This document shows, piece after piece, positions 49,322 to 58,456 of a DNA stretch of 64,000 bases. The notes beneath the pieces are model-generated. The model saw only the letters and a list, made by a program, of their open reading frames with translations. It searched no databases and was not told where the DNA came from. The position numbers and the translations under genes were made by a program. This DNA comes from Chryseobacterium gleum (lineage in GTDB: Bacteria > Bacteroidota > Bacteroidia > Flavobacteriales_F > PHOS-HE28), in the NCBI GenBank assembly GCA_945872795.1, contig CAMCAZ010000002.1:1-64000 (forward strand). Direction: 5' to 3'. Within the stretch, counting starts at the first letter, position 1. Every line of letters begins with the position of its first letter.

Positions 49322-49771
49322 TTAGAACGGCAGGTCATCCGCATCGTCAGGTGCCTGGGTCATCGCTCGGTCGCTCACCGGTTGACCGGCTGTGGCGGGG
49401 CGCGGTGCGGTCATCGCCGGGCTGTTGTCACTGCCCGTGGGACGGTCCAGAAGGGTCATCTCATCGGCATGGATCTCCGTGGTGTACTTGGTGTTGCCGT
49501 CCTTGTCCTGCCATTGGCGGGTGCGCAACTTGCCTTCCACGTACACCTTGCTGCCTTTGCGCAGATACTTCTCGGTGATCTCCGCCAGCCCGCGCCAGGC
49601 CACGATGCTGTGCCACTCGGTCTGCTCGCGCTTCTCGCCGGTGGTCTTGTCCTTGTAGGTCTCGCTGGTGGCGATGCGGAAATTGGCCACGCTCGCGCCG
49701 TTCTGAAGGTGGCGCACTTCGGGGTCGGCACCCAGGTTGCCGATCAGGATCACTTTGTTGACTCCAGCCAT
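49322..49771 (-). CDS. ssb: Single-stranded DNA-binding protein
   Basis: [37 protein letters not shown]; acidic C-terminal DDADDLPF. Confidence 0.96.
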   Translation of the reverse strand: MAGVNKVILIGNLGADPEVRHLQNGASVANFRIATSETYKDKTTGEKREQTEWHSIVAWRGLAEITEKYLRKGSKVYVEGKLRTRQWQDKDGNTKYTTEIHADEMTLLDRPTGSDNSPAMTAPRPATAGQPVSDRAMTQAPDDADDLPF

Positions 49772-49807
49772 GACGTGTTCGATGAATGGACGAAGATAGG
49801 ACTTCGT

Positions 49808-50890
49808 TCAGCGTTGCTCATTCCCTCCGGTCTGCATCACGTGGCGCTCCAGCAACCGCGGCAGGGCGTGCCGGTCCAAGGCCTCCCGGTCCACGGACCT
49901 CCACTCCTTTGGCGTGCGGAAGCCCTTGGGTGGCAGCACCTGCCAGAACAGCGCCAGGATGTGCTGATGGCTCAGCACATGTTTCACAGGTCCTGTCATG
50001 GCCTGCAGGGTCCAGCCCTCACCGAACTCCTGCTTCAGGGCTGTCATGAAGGTGCGTGGGGTCAGTGGCTTTTCCGTTTCCAGAAGGGGCAGCTCATATA
50101 GGCCCTGCCAAATGTCCTTCGCCGTGCGTTTCCGCAGAAAGAGGCCGGTGCCGCGCTGGATGTGCAGGTAGTTGAAGTGGCGCGTCCGTATGGTGGTCCG
50201 GCCGGCCTTCACCGGTAGCGTGGCGATGCGGTCGGTGCGCAAAGCGATGCACTTCGAGGACAGCGGACAGTCAGCGCAACGGGGCTTCCTCGGTGTACAG
50301 ACCATGGCACCCAGCTCCATCACCGCCTGGTTATGGTCCCCCGGGTGTAGCGGGTCAAGAAGACCGGCGGCCAGTGTAAGGAACTGCTTGCGGCCCTCGG
50401 TGCTGTCGATGGGCGTATCGATTCCGAACACCCGGGCCAGCACGCGGTAGACGTTGCCGTCCACCACCGCTTCGGGGAGCCCGAAGGCAATGGAGCCGAT
50501 GGCCGCGGCGGTATATTCTCCCACGCCTTTCAGGCCTTTCAGCTGCTCATGGTCCTGCGGGAACTGCCCGCCGTGGATCTCCACCACCTGCCGGGCGGCG
50601 GTACGCAGGTTGCGGGCGCGGCTGTAGTAGCCTAGGCCCTGCCAGAGGCGCAGTACCTCATCCTCCGGGGCCTTGGCCAGGTCATGCACGGTAGGGTAGC
50701 GCTCCACGAAACGGTGCCAGTAGGCCGTGCCCTGGTCCACCCGGGTCTGCTGCAGGATCACCTCGCTGAGCCAGATGCGGTAAGGGTCCGCTGGACCGGC
50801 GGCCGAAGGTGCGGATCGGCGCCAGGGAAGGGGACGTTGGTGCTCCCGATACCAGGGTAGCAGAGCTTTGCTGAACCAAGCCGTTGACAT
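49808..50890 (-). CDS. mutY: A/G-specific adenine glycosylase MutY
   Basis: LQQTRVDQGTAYWHRFVERYP, LKGVGEYTAAAIGSIAFG, 4Fe-4S Cys cluster CTPRKPRCADCPLSSKC. Start set at 50890. Confidence 0.95.
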   Translation of the reverse strand: MSTAWFSKALLPWYREHQRPLPWRRSAPSAAGPADPYRIWLSEVILQQTRVDQGTAYWHRFVERYPTVHDLAKAPEDEVLRLWQGLGYYSRARNLRTAARQVVEIHGGQFPQDHEQLKGLKGVGEYTAAAIGSIAFGLPEAVVDGNVYRVLARVFGIDTPIDSTEGRKQFLTLAAGLLDPLHPGDHNQAVMELGAMVCTPRKPRCADCPLSSKCIALRTDRIATLPVKAGRTTIRTRHFNYLHIQRGTGLFLRKRTAKDIWQGLYELPLLETEKPLTPRTFMTALKQEFGEGWTLQAMTGPVKHVLSHQHILALFWQVLPPKGFRTPKEWRSVDREALDRHALPRLLERHVMQTGGNEQR

Positions 50891-50929
50891 GCAGGAGCAA
50901 AGATGGGTTGTGCGATCCACTGGAACGGC

Positions 50930-50937
50930 TATCTTTG
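50930..50937 (+). promoter_or_regulatory. TATCTTTG motif upstream of the HU gene
   Basis: TATCTTTGCCG, 30 bp before the ATG at 50960. Confidence 0.5.
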
Positions 50938-50959
50938 CCGCCCCAAACCGAAGAAGGGT

Positions 50960-51256
50960 ATGACGAAGGCAGAACTGGTCAGCATCATCGCTAAGCGCAC
51001 CGGAGTGGAACGCCAAGTGGTTTTGACGACCGTAGAGGCTTTCATGGAGGAGGTCAAGAACAGTCTGGAGAAGGGCGAGGACGTCCATCTCCGGGGGTTC
51101 GGGAGTTTCGTGGTGAAGCACAGGGCACAGAAGACCGGTAGGATCTTGGCCCGCAACACCACCATCATCATTCCGGCGCACGATGTGCCGGCGTTCAAGC
51201 CTGCCGACACCTTCGTCGACAAGGTGAAGAACCGTTCGCAGGGAGGTAAGCCATGA
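50960..51256 (+). CDS. HU family DNA-binding protein
   Basis: MTKAELVSIIAKRTGVERQVVLTTVEAFMEEVKNSLEKGEDVHLRGFGSFVVKHRAQKTGRI. Confidence 0.94.
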   Translation: MTKAELVSIIAKRTGVERQVVLTTVEAFMEEVKNSLEKGEDVHLRGFGSFVVKHRAQKTGRILARNTTIIIPAHDVPAFKPADTFVDKVKNRSQGGKP

Positions 51257-51744
51257 TGGGCTTGAAAAAGCCGCAGTTGTTGGCCCTCGCAGGGGCGGTG
51301 GTGGTGATCGTTCTTTTGGTACTGGCGCCCCGGACACCTTCCGGGAAACAGCAGGCAGCGGCCCCGGCCATGAGCCCTTCACAAGTGAAGACCGCAGAAG
51401 CGGTGGCACTGGTGCAAGGGGAGGACCCCATGCGGGGGATCATGATGCTGCGGGAAGTGCTGCAGGAGGACCCCGACAACGTGGAAGCACATTGGCACCT
51501 GGGGCTCTTCTCCATCCAGAGCGGTCAGTATGACAAGGCTTTGGAGCGGTTCAAGAAGGTAAGGGAGCTTGACGAAGAGGCCTTCCCCGACGTCTGGTTC
51601 TATCTGGGGCGCACCTATGCAACACTGGACAGCATCGATCAAGCGATCGCGTGCTTCGAAAAGTACAGGACATTGACCACGGACACGGCCATCATCAATG
51701 GGATGGACCGTTTCCTCATCGAGCTAGAGAACAAACAACACTGA
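51253..51744 (+). CDS. TPR-repeat membrane-anchored protein
   Basis: N-terminal TM; EDPDNVEAHWHLGLFSIQSGQYDKALERFKKVRELDEEAFPDVWFYLGRTYATLDSIDQAIACFEKYRTL. Confidence 0.8.
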   Translation: MMGLKKPQLLALAGAVVVIVLLVLAPRTPSGKQQAAAPAMSPSQVKTAEAVALVQGEDPMRGIMMLREVLQEDPDNVEAHWHLGLFSIQSGQYDKALERFKKVRELDEEAFPDVWFYLGRTYATLDSIDQAIACFEKYRTLTTDTAIINGMDRFLIELENKQH

Positions 51745-51750
51745 GGACCC

Positions 51751-51846
51751 ATGCCTTGCGGTAAAAAAAGAAAGCGGCACAAGATGGCCACGCACAAGCG
51801 CAAAAAGCGCTTGCGGAAGAACAGGCACAAGAAGAAGAACCGGTAG
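51751..51846 (+). CDS. 31-aa highly basic small protein, putative bS22/mS38-like ribosomal protein
   Basis: atgccttgcggtaaa...aaccggtag gives MPCGKKRKRHKMATHKRKKRLRKNRHKKKNR. Not in the ORF track. Followed by a terminator-like hairpin. Confidence 0.75.
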   Translation: MPCGKKRKRHKMATHKRKKRLRKNRHKKKNR

Positions 51847-51872
51847 GTCCTTCTGACGCCTGGCCCTTGCGT

Positions 51873-51901
51873 GGCCCCGAAGGCATCTGGTCTTCGGGGC
51901 C
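51873..51901 (+). terminator. Hairpin after the small basic ORF
   Basis: GGCCCCGAAG-GCATCTGGT-CTTCGGGGCC. Confidence 0.6.
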
Positions 51902-51964
51902 CTTGCGGCTTTATGCACGGCGTCATCACCGTCGCTTCATCCATCCTTCCATGCGGATCAACGC

Positions 51965-53515
51965 GTGAACATCGACCTGATCATCCGTTCAGGTGCCGGA
52001 GAGGTCTCCATTGCCCTGCTCAAGGACAAGGTCCTCGCCGAACTGCACCGCGAACGCACCGAAAAAGGCTTTGCCGTGGGCGATGTCCACGTCGCCAAAG
52101 TGCGAAAGGTGGCCCCTGGCCTCAACGCCGCGTTCGTGGACGTGGGCCATGAGAAGGACGCCTTCCTCCATTATTTCGACCTCGGGCCCCAGTACCGCAA
52201 CGCCTTCAAGTTCGCCAAGGGCGCCGTGTCCGGCACCTCCACCTCCAGCCTGCTGGACGATTGGAAGCTCGAACCCGACATTCCCAAGGACGGCAAGTTG
52301 GGCGATGTGCTCAGCGCCAGCCAGAGCATCCTGGTACAGATCGCCAAGGAGCCCATCTCCACCAAAGGCCCGCGCCTCACCGCCGAGGTCACGCTCGCCG
52401 GCCGATACATGGTGCTGGTGCCTTTCATCAACAAGGTCAGCATCAGCAGTCGCATCACCGATGAGGTGGAGCGCAAGCGTCTCAAGGAGCTGATGCAGGC
52501 CATCCGCCCCAAGAACTTCGGCGTCATCATCCGCACCAACGCGGCGGACAAGAAGACCGAGGACCTGGAGAGCGACCTCAAGACACTGATGCAGCGCTGG
52601 GACGTCATGTTCCACAACATGCGCAATGCCCAGCCGCCCAAGAAAGTGCTGGGCGAGATCGACCGCACCAACGCCGTGCTGCGCGACCTGCTCAACAAGG
52701 ATTTCACCAGCATCCACGTGGATGACGAGCTCCTGGCCGAGGAGATCTACCAGACCCTGGAGAAGACCGCCCCGGAGAAGAAGGGCATCGTCAAGCACTA
52801 CAAGGGTAAGCTGGACATCTTCGACAATTTCGGGGTCAACAAGCAGATCAAGCAGGCCTTCGGCCGGCAGGTCATGCTCTCCAGCGGTGCCTACCTCATC
52901 GTGGAGAAGACCGAGGCCATGCACGTCATCGACGTGAACAGCGGCAGCCGCAAGGGCGGCAACCAGGCCCAGGAGAAGAACGCCCTGGACATCAACGTGG
53001 AGGCGGCCCTCGAGATCGCCCGTCTGTTGCGCCTGCGCGATATGGGCGGCATCGTGGCCATCGACTTCATCGACCTCTACGAACCCGAGAACCGCCGCAT
53101 CCTCCACAAGACGCTGAAGGATGCCATGGAGGACGACAAGGCCAAGCACAACGTGCTGCCCCCCTCACGCTTCGGCGTCATCGAGCTCACCCGCCAGCGC
53201 GTGCGGCCTGAGACGGAGATCGACACCAGCGAGAGCTGCCCCACCTGCAACGGTACCGGCGAGGTGCAGGCCGCCATCCTCATCATCGATGAGATCGAGA
53301 ACACCCTGAACTACCTGCTCACCGAAAAGGACATGAACGGCCTTACCGTGAGCGTCCATCCCTTCGTCCACGCCTTCCTCACCAAGGGCCTGCCCAGTAT
53401 GCAGCACAAGTGGTGGTGGCGCTGGCGCAAATGGGTGAAGGTGAACCCCGATGGCGCCCAGCAGTTCCTGGCCTTCTCCCTCAGGGACGGGGAAGGGAAC
53501 GAGGTGCCGGTGTAG
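51965..53515 (+). CDS. rng: Rne/Rng family ribonuclease (RNase G)
   Basis: S1-like N-terminus, VIDVNSGSRKGG...ALDINVEAALEIARLLRLRDMGGIVAIDFIDL, SCPTCNGTGEV Zn-link motif. GTG start. Confidence 0.94.
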   Translation: MNIDLIIRSGAGEVSIALLKDKVLAELHRERTEKGFAVGDVHVAKVRKVAPGLNAAFVDVGHEKDAFLHYFDLGPQYRNAFKFAKGAVSGTSTSSLLDDWKLEPDIPKDGKLGDVLSASQSILVQIAKEPISTKGPRLTAEVTLAGRYMVLVPFINKVSISSRITDEVERKRLKELMQAIRPKNFGVIIRTNAADKKTEDLESDLKTLMQRWDVMFHNMRNAQPPKKVLGEIDRTNAVLRDLLNKDFTSIHVDDELLAEEIYQTLEKTAPEKKGIVKHYKGKLDIFDNFGVNKQIKQAFGRQVMLSSGAYLIVEKTEAMHVIDVNSGSRKGGNQAQEKNALDINVEAALEIARLLRLRDMGGIVAIDFIDLYEPENRRILHKTLKDAMEDDKAKHNVLPPSRFGVIELTRQRVRPETEIDTSESCPTCNGTGEVQAAILIIDEIENTLNYLLTEKDMNGLTVSVHPFVHAFLTKGLPSMQHKWWWRWRKWVKVNPDGAQQFLAFSLRDGEGNEVPV

Positions 53516-53544
53516 GGTTGCTTCAGGGGTCGCATCTTCGCCAC

Positions 53545-54012
53545 ATGCCCCACCCGCTGTCCACTGAGGAAGCCCTTGCCAAGGCCCGCGCCTACTGTGC
53601 CCGGCAAGAGCGTGCCCAGCAGGAGGTGCGCGATAAGCTTTACGCATGGGAGGTGCTGGGGAGCGAGGTCGAGGGCATCGTCAGCCAGTTGATCAGGGAG
53701 GGCTTCCTGAACGAGGCGCGCTTCGCTGAGCATTTTGCGGTGAGCAAGTTCCGGCAGAAGGGCTGGGGGCGCCGGAAGATCGAGCAGGCGCTGCGCCTGA
53801 AACAGGTGTCGGAGCCCTGCATCGCCTTGGGATTGAAGGGCATCGAAGAGGAGGAGCACACGGCCACCCTGGGGCGCCTGCTGGCCAAGCGTTGGGAGCG
53901 GGAGAAGGAGCCGGACCCTTACCGGAAGCGGCAGAAGGTCTTCCACTACTTCCTGGGCCGCGGATTTCCTTCGGAGGCCATCGACAAGGCGCTTCGTGCG
54001 CTGGAGCTGTGA
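53545..54012 (+). CDS. recX: Regulatory protein RecX
   Basis: ALAKARAYCARQERAQQEVRDKLYAWEV...VSQLIREGFLNEARFAEHFAVSKFRQKGWGRRKIEQALRLK. Start set at 53545. Confidence 0.9.
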   Translation: MPHPLSTEEALAKARAYCARQERAQQEVRDKLYAWEVLGSEVEGIVSQLIREGFLNEARFAEHFAVSKFRQKGWGRRKIEQALRLKQVSEPCIALGLKGIEEEEHTATLGRLLAKRWEREKEPDPYRKRQKVFHYFLGRGFPSEAIDKALRALEL

Positions 54013-54083
54013 GGGTGGCATCGCCCAAGCCCCAACATCATCCAACTCCCAACATCAACGACCCAACAACCCACCTCCCCCCG

Positions 54084-54091
54084 TACTTTTG
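54084..54091 (+). promoter_or_regulatory. TACTTTTG motif upstream of prfB
   Basis: TACTTTTGCGGCC, 28 bp before the ATG at 54120. Confidence 0.5.
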
Positions 54092-54119
54092 CGGCCCCGC
54101 TCCTCAAGCCGCCGTACAC

Positions 54120-55220
54120 ATGGTCACCATCGATAAGATCACCGAGCTCAACGAACGCCTGGAAGCCCTGAAAGGCTACCTGGACATCGAGGAGAAACGC
54201 GGCCGCATCCTGGAAGAGGAGAAGTACACCCTGGACCCCGATTTCTGGAACGACCAGAAGAAGGCCCAGCTGGTGATGCACAAGATCCGTGAGCTGAAGC
54301 GTTGGGTGGGCCTTTTCGAGGGGGTTCAACGCGAGATCGATGATTTAGGCGTGGTCTACGAATTCTTCAAGGCCAAGGACGTGCCCGAAGAGGAGTTGGA
54401 CGTGCAGTTCAAAAAGGCTTCGGAAGCCTTGGAAGAGCTGGAGTTCAAGAACATGCTGAGCAACGAGGAGGATCCGCTGAGCGCCGTGGTGCAGATCACC
54501 AGCGGGGCCGGTGGGACCGAGAGCAACGACTGGGCCCTGATGCTGCTGCGCATGTACCGCATGTGGGCCGAGAAGAGCGACTATACCGTGAAGGTGCTGG
54601 ACTACCAGGATGGCGAAGCGGCCGGCATCAAACAGGCCACGTTGGAGGTGAACGGTGAGTTCGCCTTCGGCATGCTGAAGGGCGAGAACGGCGTGCACCG
54701 CCTGGTGCGCATCAGCCCCTACGACAGCCAGGCACGGCGCCACACCAGCTTCGTGAGCGTGTACGTGTACCCCCTGGTGGACGAGACCATCGAGATCGAC
54801 ATCAATCCGGCGGACATCACCTGGGACACCTTCCGCAGCGGCGGTGCCGGCGGACAGAACGTGAACAAGGTGGAGACCGGTGTACGCCTTCGCCACGGGC
54901 CCACAGGCATCGTGATCGAGAACACCGAGACCCGCAGCCAGCTGGATAACAAGACCAAGGCCCTGCAGCTGCTGAAGAGCCAGCTGTATGAGGCCGAACT
55001 GGAGAAACGGCGCAGCAAGCGCAGCGAGATCGAGGCGGGCAAGAAGAAGATCGAGTGGGGCAGCCAGATCCGCAACTACGTGCTGCAACCCTACAAACTC
55101 GTGAAGGACGTCCGCACCGAACACGAGACCAGCAGCGTGGACGATGTGCTGAACGGCCATATCGATGAGTTCCTCAAGGCCTATCTGATGCAGCACGGGC
55201 AAAGCCAGAAGGTGGGGTGA
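54120..55220 (+). CDS. prfB: Peptide chain release factor 2
   Basis: GGQ motif RSGGAGGQNVNKVETGVRLRH; SPYDSQARRHTSF. Confidence 0.96.
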   Translation: MVTIDKITELNERLEALKGYLDIEEKRGRILEEEKYTLDPDFWNDQKKAQLVMHKIRELKRWVGLFEGVQREIDDLGVVYEFFKAKDVPEEELDVQFKKASEALEELEFKNMLSNEEDPLSAVVQITSGAGGTESNDWALMLLRMYRMWAEKSDYTVKVLDYQDGEAAGIKQATLEVNGEFAFGMLKGENGVHRLVRISPYDSQARRHTSFVSVYVYPLVDETIEIDINPADITWDTFRSGGAGGQNVNKVETGVRLRHGPTGIVIENTETRSQLDNKTKALQLLKSQLYEAELEKRRSKRSEIEAGKKKIEWGSQIRNYVLQPYKLVKDVRTEHETSSVDDVLNGHIDEFLKAYLMQHGQSQKVG

Positions 55221-55222
55221 AC

Positions 55223-55402
55223 CGATCAGAAGATCAGATGATCAGAAGATCAGATAATGGGGAATGCGCTCCTCCGGAAGTATCTTGGAGAGAAGGGTGG
55301 CTTAGTGCTCCTAGGCGGGTAGGTTCCCATGCTGTGCTGGGTCCTGCGGCATTTCGTCGCGGCTATGGTATTCAATTGTCTGATCGTCTGATCTTCTGAT
55401 CG
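55223..55402. repeat. 180-bp MITE-like element with inverted (TCTGATCN)n ends
   Basis: Left arm CGATCAGAAGATCAGATGATCAGAAGATCAGA (55223-55254); right arm TCTGATCGTCTGATCTTCTGATCG (55379-55402). Confidence 0.7.
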
Positions 55403-55419
55403 ACACATCTTGCATTTCC

Positions 55420-55767
55420 ATGCCCTCCTGGACCCTCTACCACAATCCCCGCTGCACCAAGAGCCGTCTGGCCTTGGAGCTGTTGCGGGAGAAGGGCATC
55501 GAGCCAGCGGTGGTGGAGTACCTGAAGGATGTGCCCACGGAGCGCGAGATGGAGATGCTGCTGATGAAACTGGGCATCAAGGCCGCGGACCTGGTGCGCA
55601 AGAGCGAGCCGATCTTCAAGAAGCAGTACAAGGGCCTGGAGTTGAACGAGCACGAATGGGTGAGGGTGATGCGCAAACATCCCGAGCTCATCGAGCGGCC
55701 TATCATTGTCCGGAACCACAAGGCGGTCATCGGCCGACCGATCGAGAACATAGAGGAATTGTTGTAA
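55420..55767 (+). CDS. ArsC/Spx family reductase (arsenate reductase-like)
   Basis: [37 protein letters not shown]...[23 protein letters not shown]. Confidence 0.9.
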   Translation: MPSWTLYHNPRCTKSRLALELLREKGIEPAVVEYLKDVPTEREMEMLLMKLGIKAADLVRKSEPIFKKQYKGLELNEHEWVRVMRKHPELIERPIIVRNHKAVIGRPIENIEELL

Positions 55768-55820
55768 GGTCCGGGGAAGGGCGAACGATCATCCGCCAAG
55801 ACCTGATAAAAGCGAAAACA

Positions 55821-57215
55821 ATGGACTACCGCATCGAGAAGGATACCATGGGCGAGGTGAAGGTGCCCGCCGACAAGTACTGGGGCGCACAGACCGAGCG
55901 CAGCCGCAACAACTTCAAGATCGGCCCGCCGGGCAGCATGCCGCGCGAGATCGTGCACGCCTTCGCCTACCTGAAGAAGGCCGCTGCGCTCACCAACATG
56001 GAGCTGGGCAAACTGCCACAGGAGAAGTGCGAGCTGATCGGCAAGGTGTGCGATGAGATCCTCACCGGCGCACTGGACGATCAATTCCCCTTGGTGATCT
56101 GGCAGACCGGCAGCGGCACTCAGAGCAACATGAACGTGAACGAAGTGGTGGCCTACCGCGCACACGTGCTCCATGGTGGCCAACTCACGGATACGGAGAA
56201 GGTGCTCAACCCCAACGACGACGTCAACAAGAGCCAGAGCAGCAATGACACCTTCCCCACGGCCATGCACATCGCGGCCTACAAGCTGACGGTGGAAGTG
56301 ACCATCCCCGGCGTGAAGAAACTGCGCGATACGCTGGCGAAGAAGTCGGAGGACTTCAAGGACATCGTGAAGACGGGTCGCACCCACTTCATGGATGCCA
56401 CGCCGCTAACCGTGGGCCAACAGTTCAGTGGTTACGTGCAGCAGCTGGACAATGGTATGCGTGCGGTGGACAATGCACTCGTGATGGTGCGCGAACTGGC
56501 GTTGGGCGGCACTGCCGTCGGTACCGGTCTCAATGCTCCCAAGGGATATAGCGTTCTGGTGGCGAAGAAGATCGCCGAGCTCACCGGCCTGCCTTTCGTC
56601 ACCGCGCCCAACAAGTTCGAGGCGCTCGCTGCGCACGATGCCATGGTGGAACTGAGCGGAGCCTTGAAGCGTCTCGCCGTTTCACTGATGAAGATCGGCA
56701 ACGACATCCGCATGCTCAGCAGCGGCCCCCGCAGCGGCATCGGCGAATTGGTCATCCCCGATAACGAGCCCGGCTCCAGCATCATGCCCGGCAAAGTGAA
56801 CCCTACACAACCTGAAGCGCTCACCATGGTCTGCGCGCAGGTGATGGGCAACGATGTGGCGGTGAGCATCGGTGGCAGCAACGGCCACTTCGAGCTGAAC
56901 GTCTTCAAGCCGCTGATCGCAGCCAACGTGTTACAGAGCGCGCGTCTGATCGGCGAGGCCTGTGTCTCGTTCAACGACAAGTGCGCCGAAGGCATCGAGC
57001 CCAACCGCCCGATGATCAAGCGTCATCTGGAGAACTCACTGATGCTCGTCACCAGCCTCAATACGCACATCGGCTACTATAAGAGCGCGGAGATCGCGAA
57101 GAAGGCGCACAAGGATGGCACCACGCTGAAGGAGGCCGCGCTAGCGTTGGGCCACGTGACAGCGGAGGACTTTGACAAATGGGTGGATCCGGCGGATATG
57201 GTGAGCGGGGGGTAG
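55821..57215 (+). CDS. fumC: Class II fumarate hydratase
   Basis: [48 protein letters not shown] signature. Start set at 55821. Confidence 0.97.
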   Translation: MDYRIEKDTMGEVKVPADKYWGAQTERSRNNFKIGPPGSMPREIVHAFAYLKKAAALTNMELGKLPQEKCELIGKVCDEILTGALDDQFPLVIWQTGSGTQSNMNVNEVVAYRAHVLHGGQLTDTEKVLNPNDDVNKSQSSNDTFPTAMHIAAYKLTVEVTIPGVKKLRDTLAKKSEDFKDIVKTGRTHFMDATPLTVGQQFSGYVQQLDNGMRAVDNALVMVRELALGGTAVGTGLNAPKGYSVLVAKKIAELTGLPFVTAPNKFEALAAHDAMVELSGALKRLAVSLMKIGNDIRMLSSGPRSGIGELVIPDNEPGSSIMPGKVNPTQPEALTMVCAQVMGNDVAVSIGGSNGHFELNVFKPLIAANVLQSARLIGEACVSFNDKCAEGIEPNRPMIKRHLENSLMLVTSLNTHIGYYKSAEIAKKAHKDGTTLKEAALALGHVTAEDFDKWVDPADMVSGG

Positions 57216-57217
57216 GC

Positions 57218-58456
57218 TCAACGTCCTTTCCTGCGTTCGATGGTCCTCAGTGCCTTCTCGATCGCCTGCTCCAGCTTCTTCTCCTTGGGTAGTGTGATGC
57301 GGTACTCTCGGGCCATCACGCGGTTCGTAAGGCCGTTCAGCGAGTAGTGCGCCACGGCATCGTCGCGTTCGGTGCAGAGCACGAGGCCCACAGGCGGGTT
57401 TTCCTCCTCGGTCATCCAATGCTCCTGGGCATAGTTCAGGTAGAGGTTCATTTGCCCGGCATCAGCATGGGTGTAACGGCCCACTTTCAGATCGATCACA
57501 ACAAGGCAGCGCAGTCGACGGTGGAAAAAGAGCAGGTCCACACGATACCACTGTTTGCCGATGCGCACGTTGCGCTGGCGGGCCACGAAAGCGAACTCGC
57601 CACCGAGCTCCAACAGGAAGTGTTCGAGGTGTTGGATCAGCGCCTCCTCCAATTCGTTCTCGTTGTATTCGTCCTTCAGGTCCAGGAACTCCAGTACGAA
57701 GGGATCACGAATGGCGCTCTCTGCGTCATCCACTTCGGCCTTTGCACCCTTGCTCAACATGCGGGTCTTGTTCCTCGAAAGCCCCGTTCGCTCATAGAAG
57801 CGTGTAGCGACCTGCCGGTCCAACTGGCGGACAGTCCAGCCGTTGCGCAGCGCTTCTCTTTCGTAGAAGGCACGCGCCTTGTCGTCGTCCACAGTAAGTA
57901 ACCGAACGTAGTGGGACCAAGGCAAGGGGAAGGCTTCAGAGACAGCATGCAGGTGTGCGATCTGTTGGGCGCGGACATCGACGGAACTGTTCTTCTTCAA
58001 TTGCGCAGACACTGTCTGCGTTTTTCGTCCGCGTCCCGTCCCTTGCTTTCCGGATGACCCTCCGTCCTCCAATTGCGCAGACACTGTCTGCGCAATTGGC
58101 CACATGATGTAGAAGGCCCGCATCTGCTCGATGTTCCGCTTAGAAAACCCGCGTCCGAAGCGCTCTGAGAGGTCGAAGCTCAGCCGGGTGATGAGTTCCT
58201 CGCCATAGCCCGCCCGATGCTCGCCGCCCTGTTCATGGTGTACGATCCTGCGACCGATCTCCCAGTAAGAGCCGGTCATCAGCGCATTCACGGCACGCGC
58301 CGAGGCGTGTCGAGCACCTTCCACCAATTGAGCGAACTCGCGTAGTACGCGGCCATACGGGGCAATGCGCTTGGTAGGCTTCCGCTTTGTCGGTTTGGTG
58401 GCCTTTCGCACAGCCGCCTTGCCGGGAGCTTGCCTCTTGACTTTCTTCGTGCCCAT
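57218..58456 (-). CDS. DUF1016 (YhcG-like) PDDEXK nuclease domain-containing protein
   Basis: YWEIGRRIVHHEQGGEHRAGYGEELITRLSFDLSERFGRGFSKRNIEQMRAFY; LPWSHYVRLL; FYHRRLRCLVVIDLKVGRYTHADAGQMNLYLNY. Confidence 0.93.
   Translation of the reverse strand: MGTKKVKRQAPGKAAVRKATKPTKRKPTKRIAPYGRVLREFAQLVEGARHASARAVNALMTGSYWEIGRRIVHHEQGGEHRAGYGEELITRLSFDLSERFGRGFSKRNIEQMRAFYIMWPIAQTVSAQLEDGGSSGKQGTGRGRKTQTVSAQLKKNSSVDVRAQQIAHLHAVSEAFPLPWSHYVRLLTVDDDKARAFYEREALRNGWTVRQLDRQVATRFYERTGLSRNKTRMLSKGAKAEVDDAESAIRDPFVLEFLDLKDEYNENELEEALIQHLEHFLLELGGEFAFVARQRNVRIGKQWYRVDLLFFHRRLRCLVVIDLKVGRYTHADAGQMNLYLNYAQEHWMTEEENPPVGLVLCTERDDAVAHYSLNGLTNRVMAREYRITLPKEKKLEQAIEKALRTIERRKGR
57998..58099. repeat. Palindromic direct repeat in the DUF1016 CDS: 23 bp at 57998-58020 and perfect 31-bp palindrome at 58069-58099
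   Basis: CCAATTGCGCAGACA-C-TGTCTGCGCAATTGG, and a second CAATTGCGCAGACACTGTCTGCG 72 bp away. Confidence 0.95.

Noticed and set aside
54013-54080. CCAACATC/CCCAACAACCC low-complexity stretch before prfB as a CRISPR-like or regulatory repeat
   Set aside because: Units are irregular in length and spacing and overlap the promoter region; no spacer structure.
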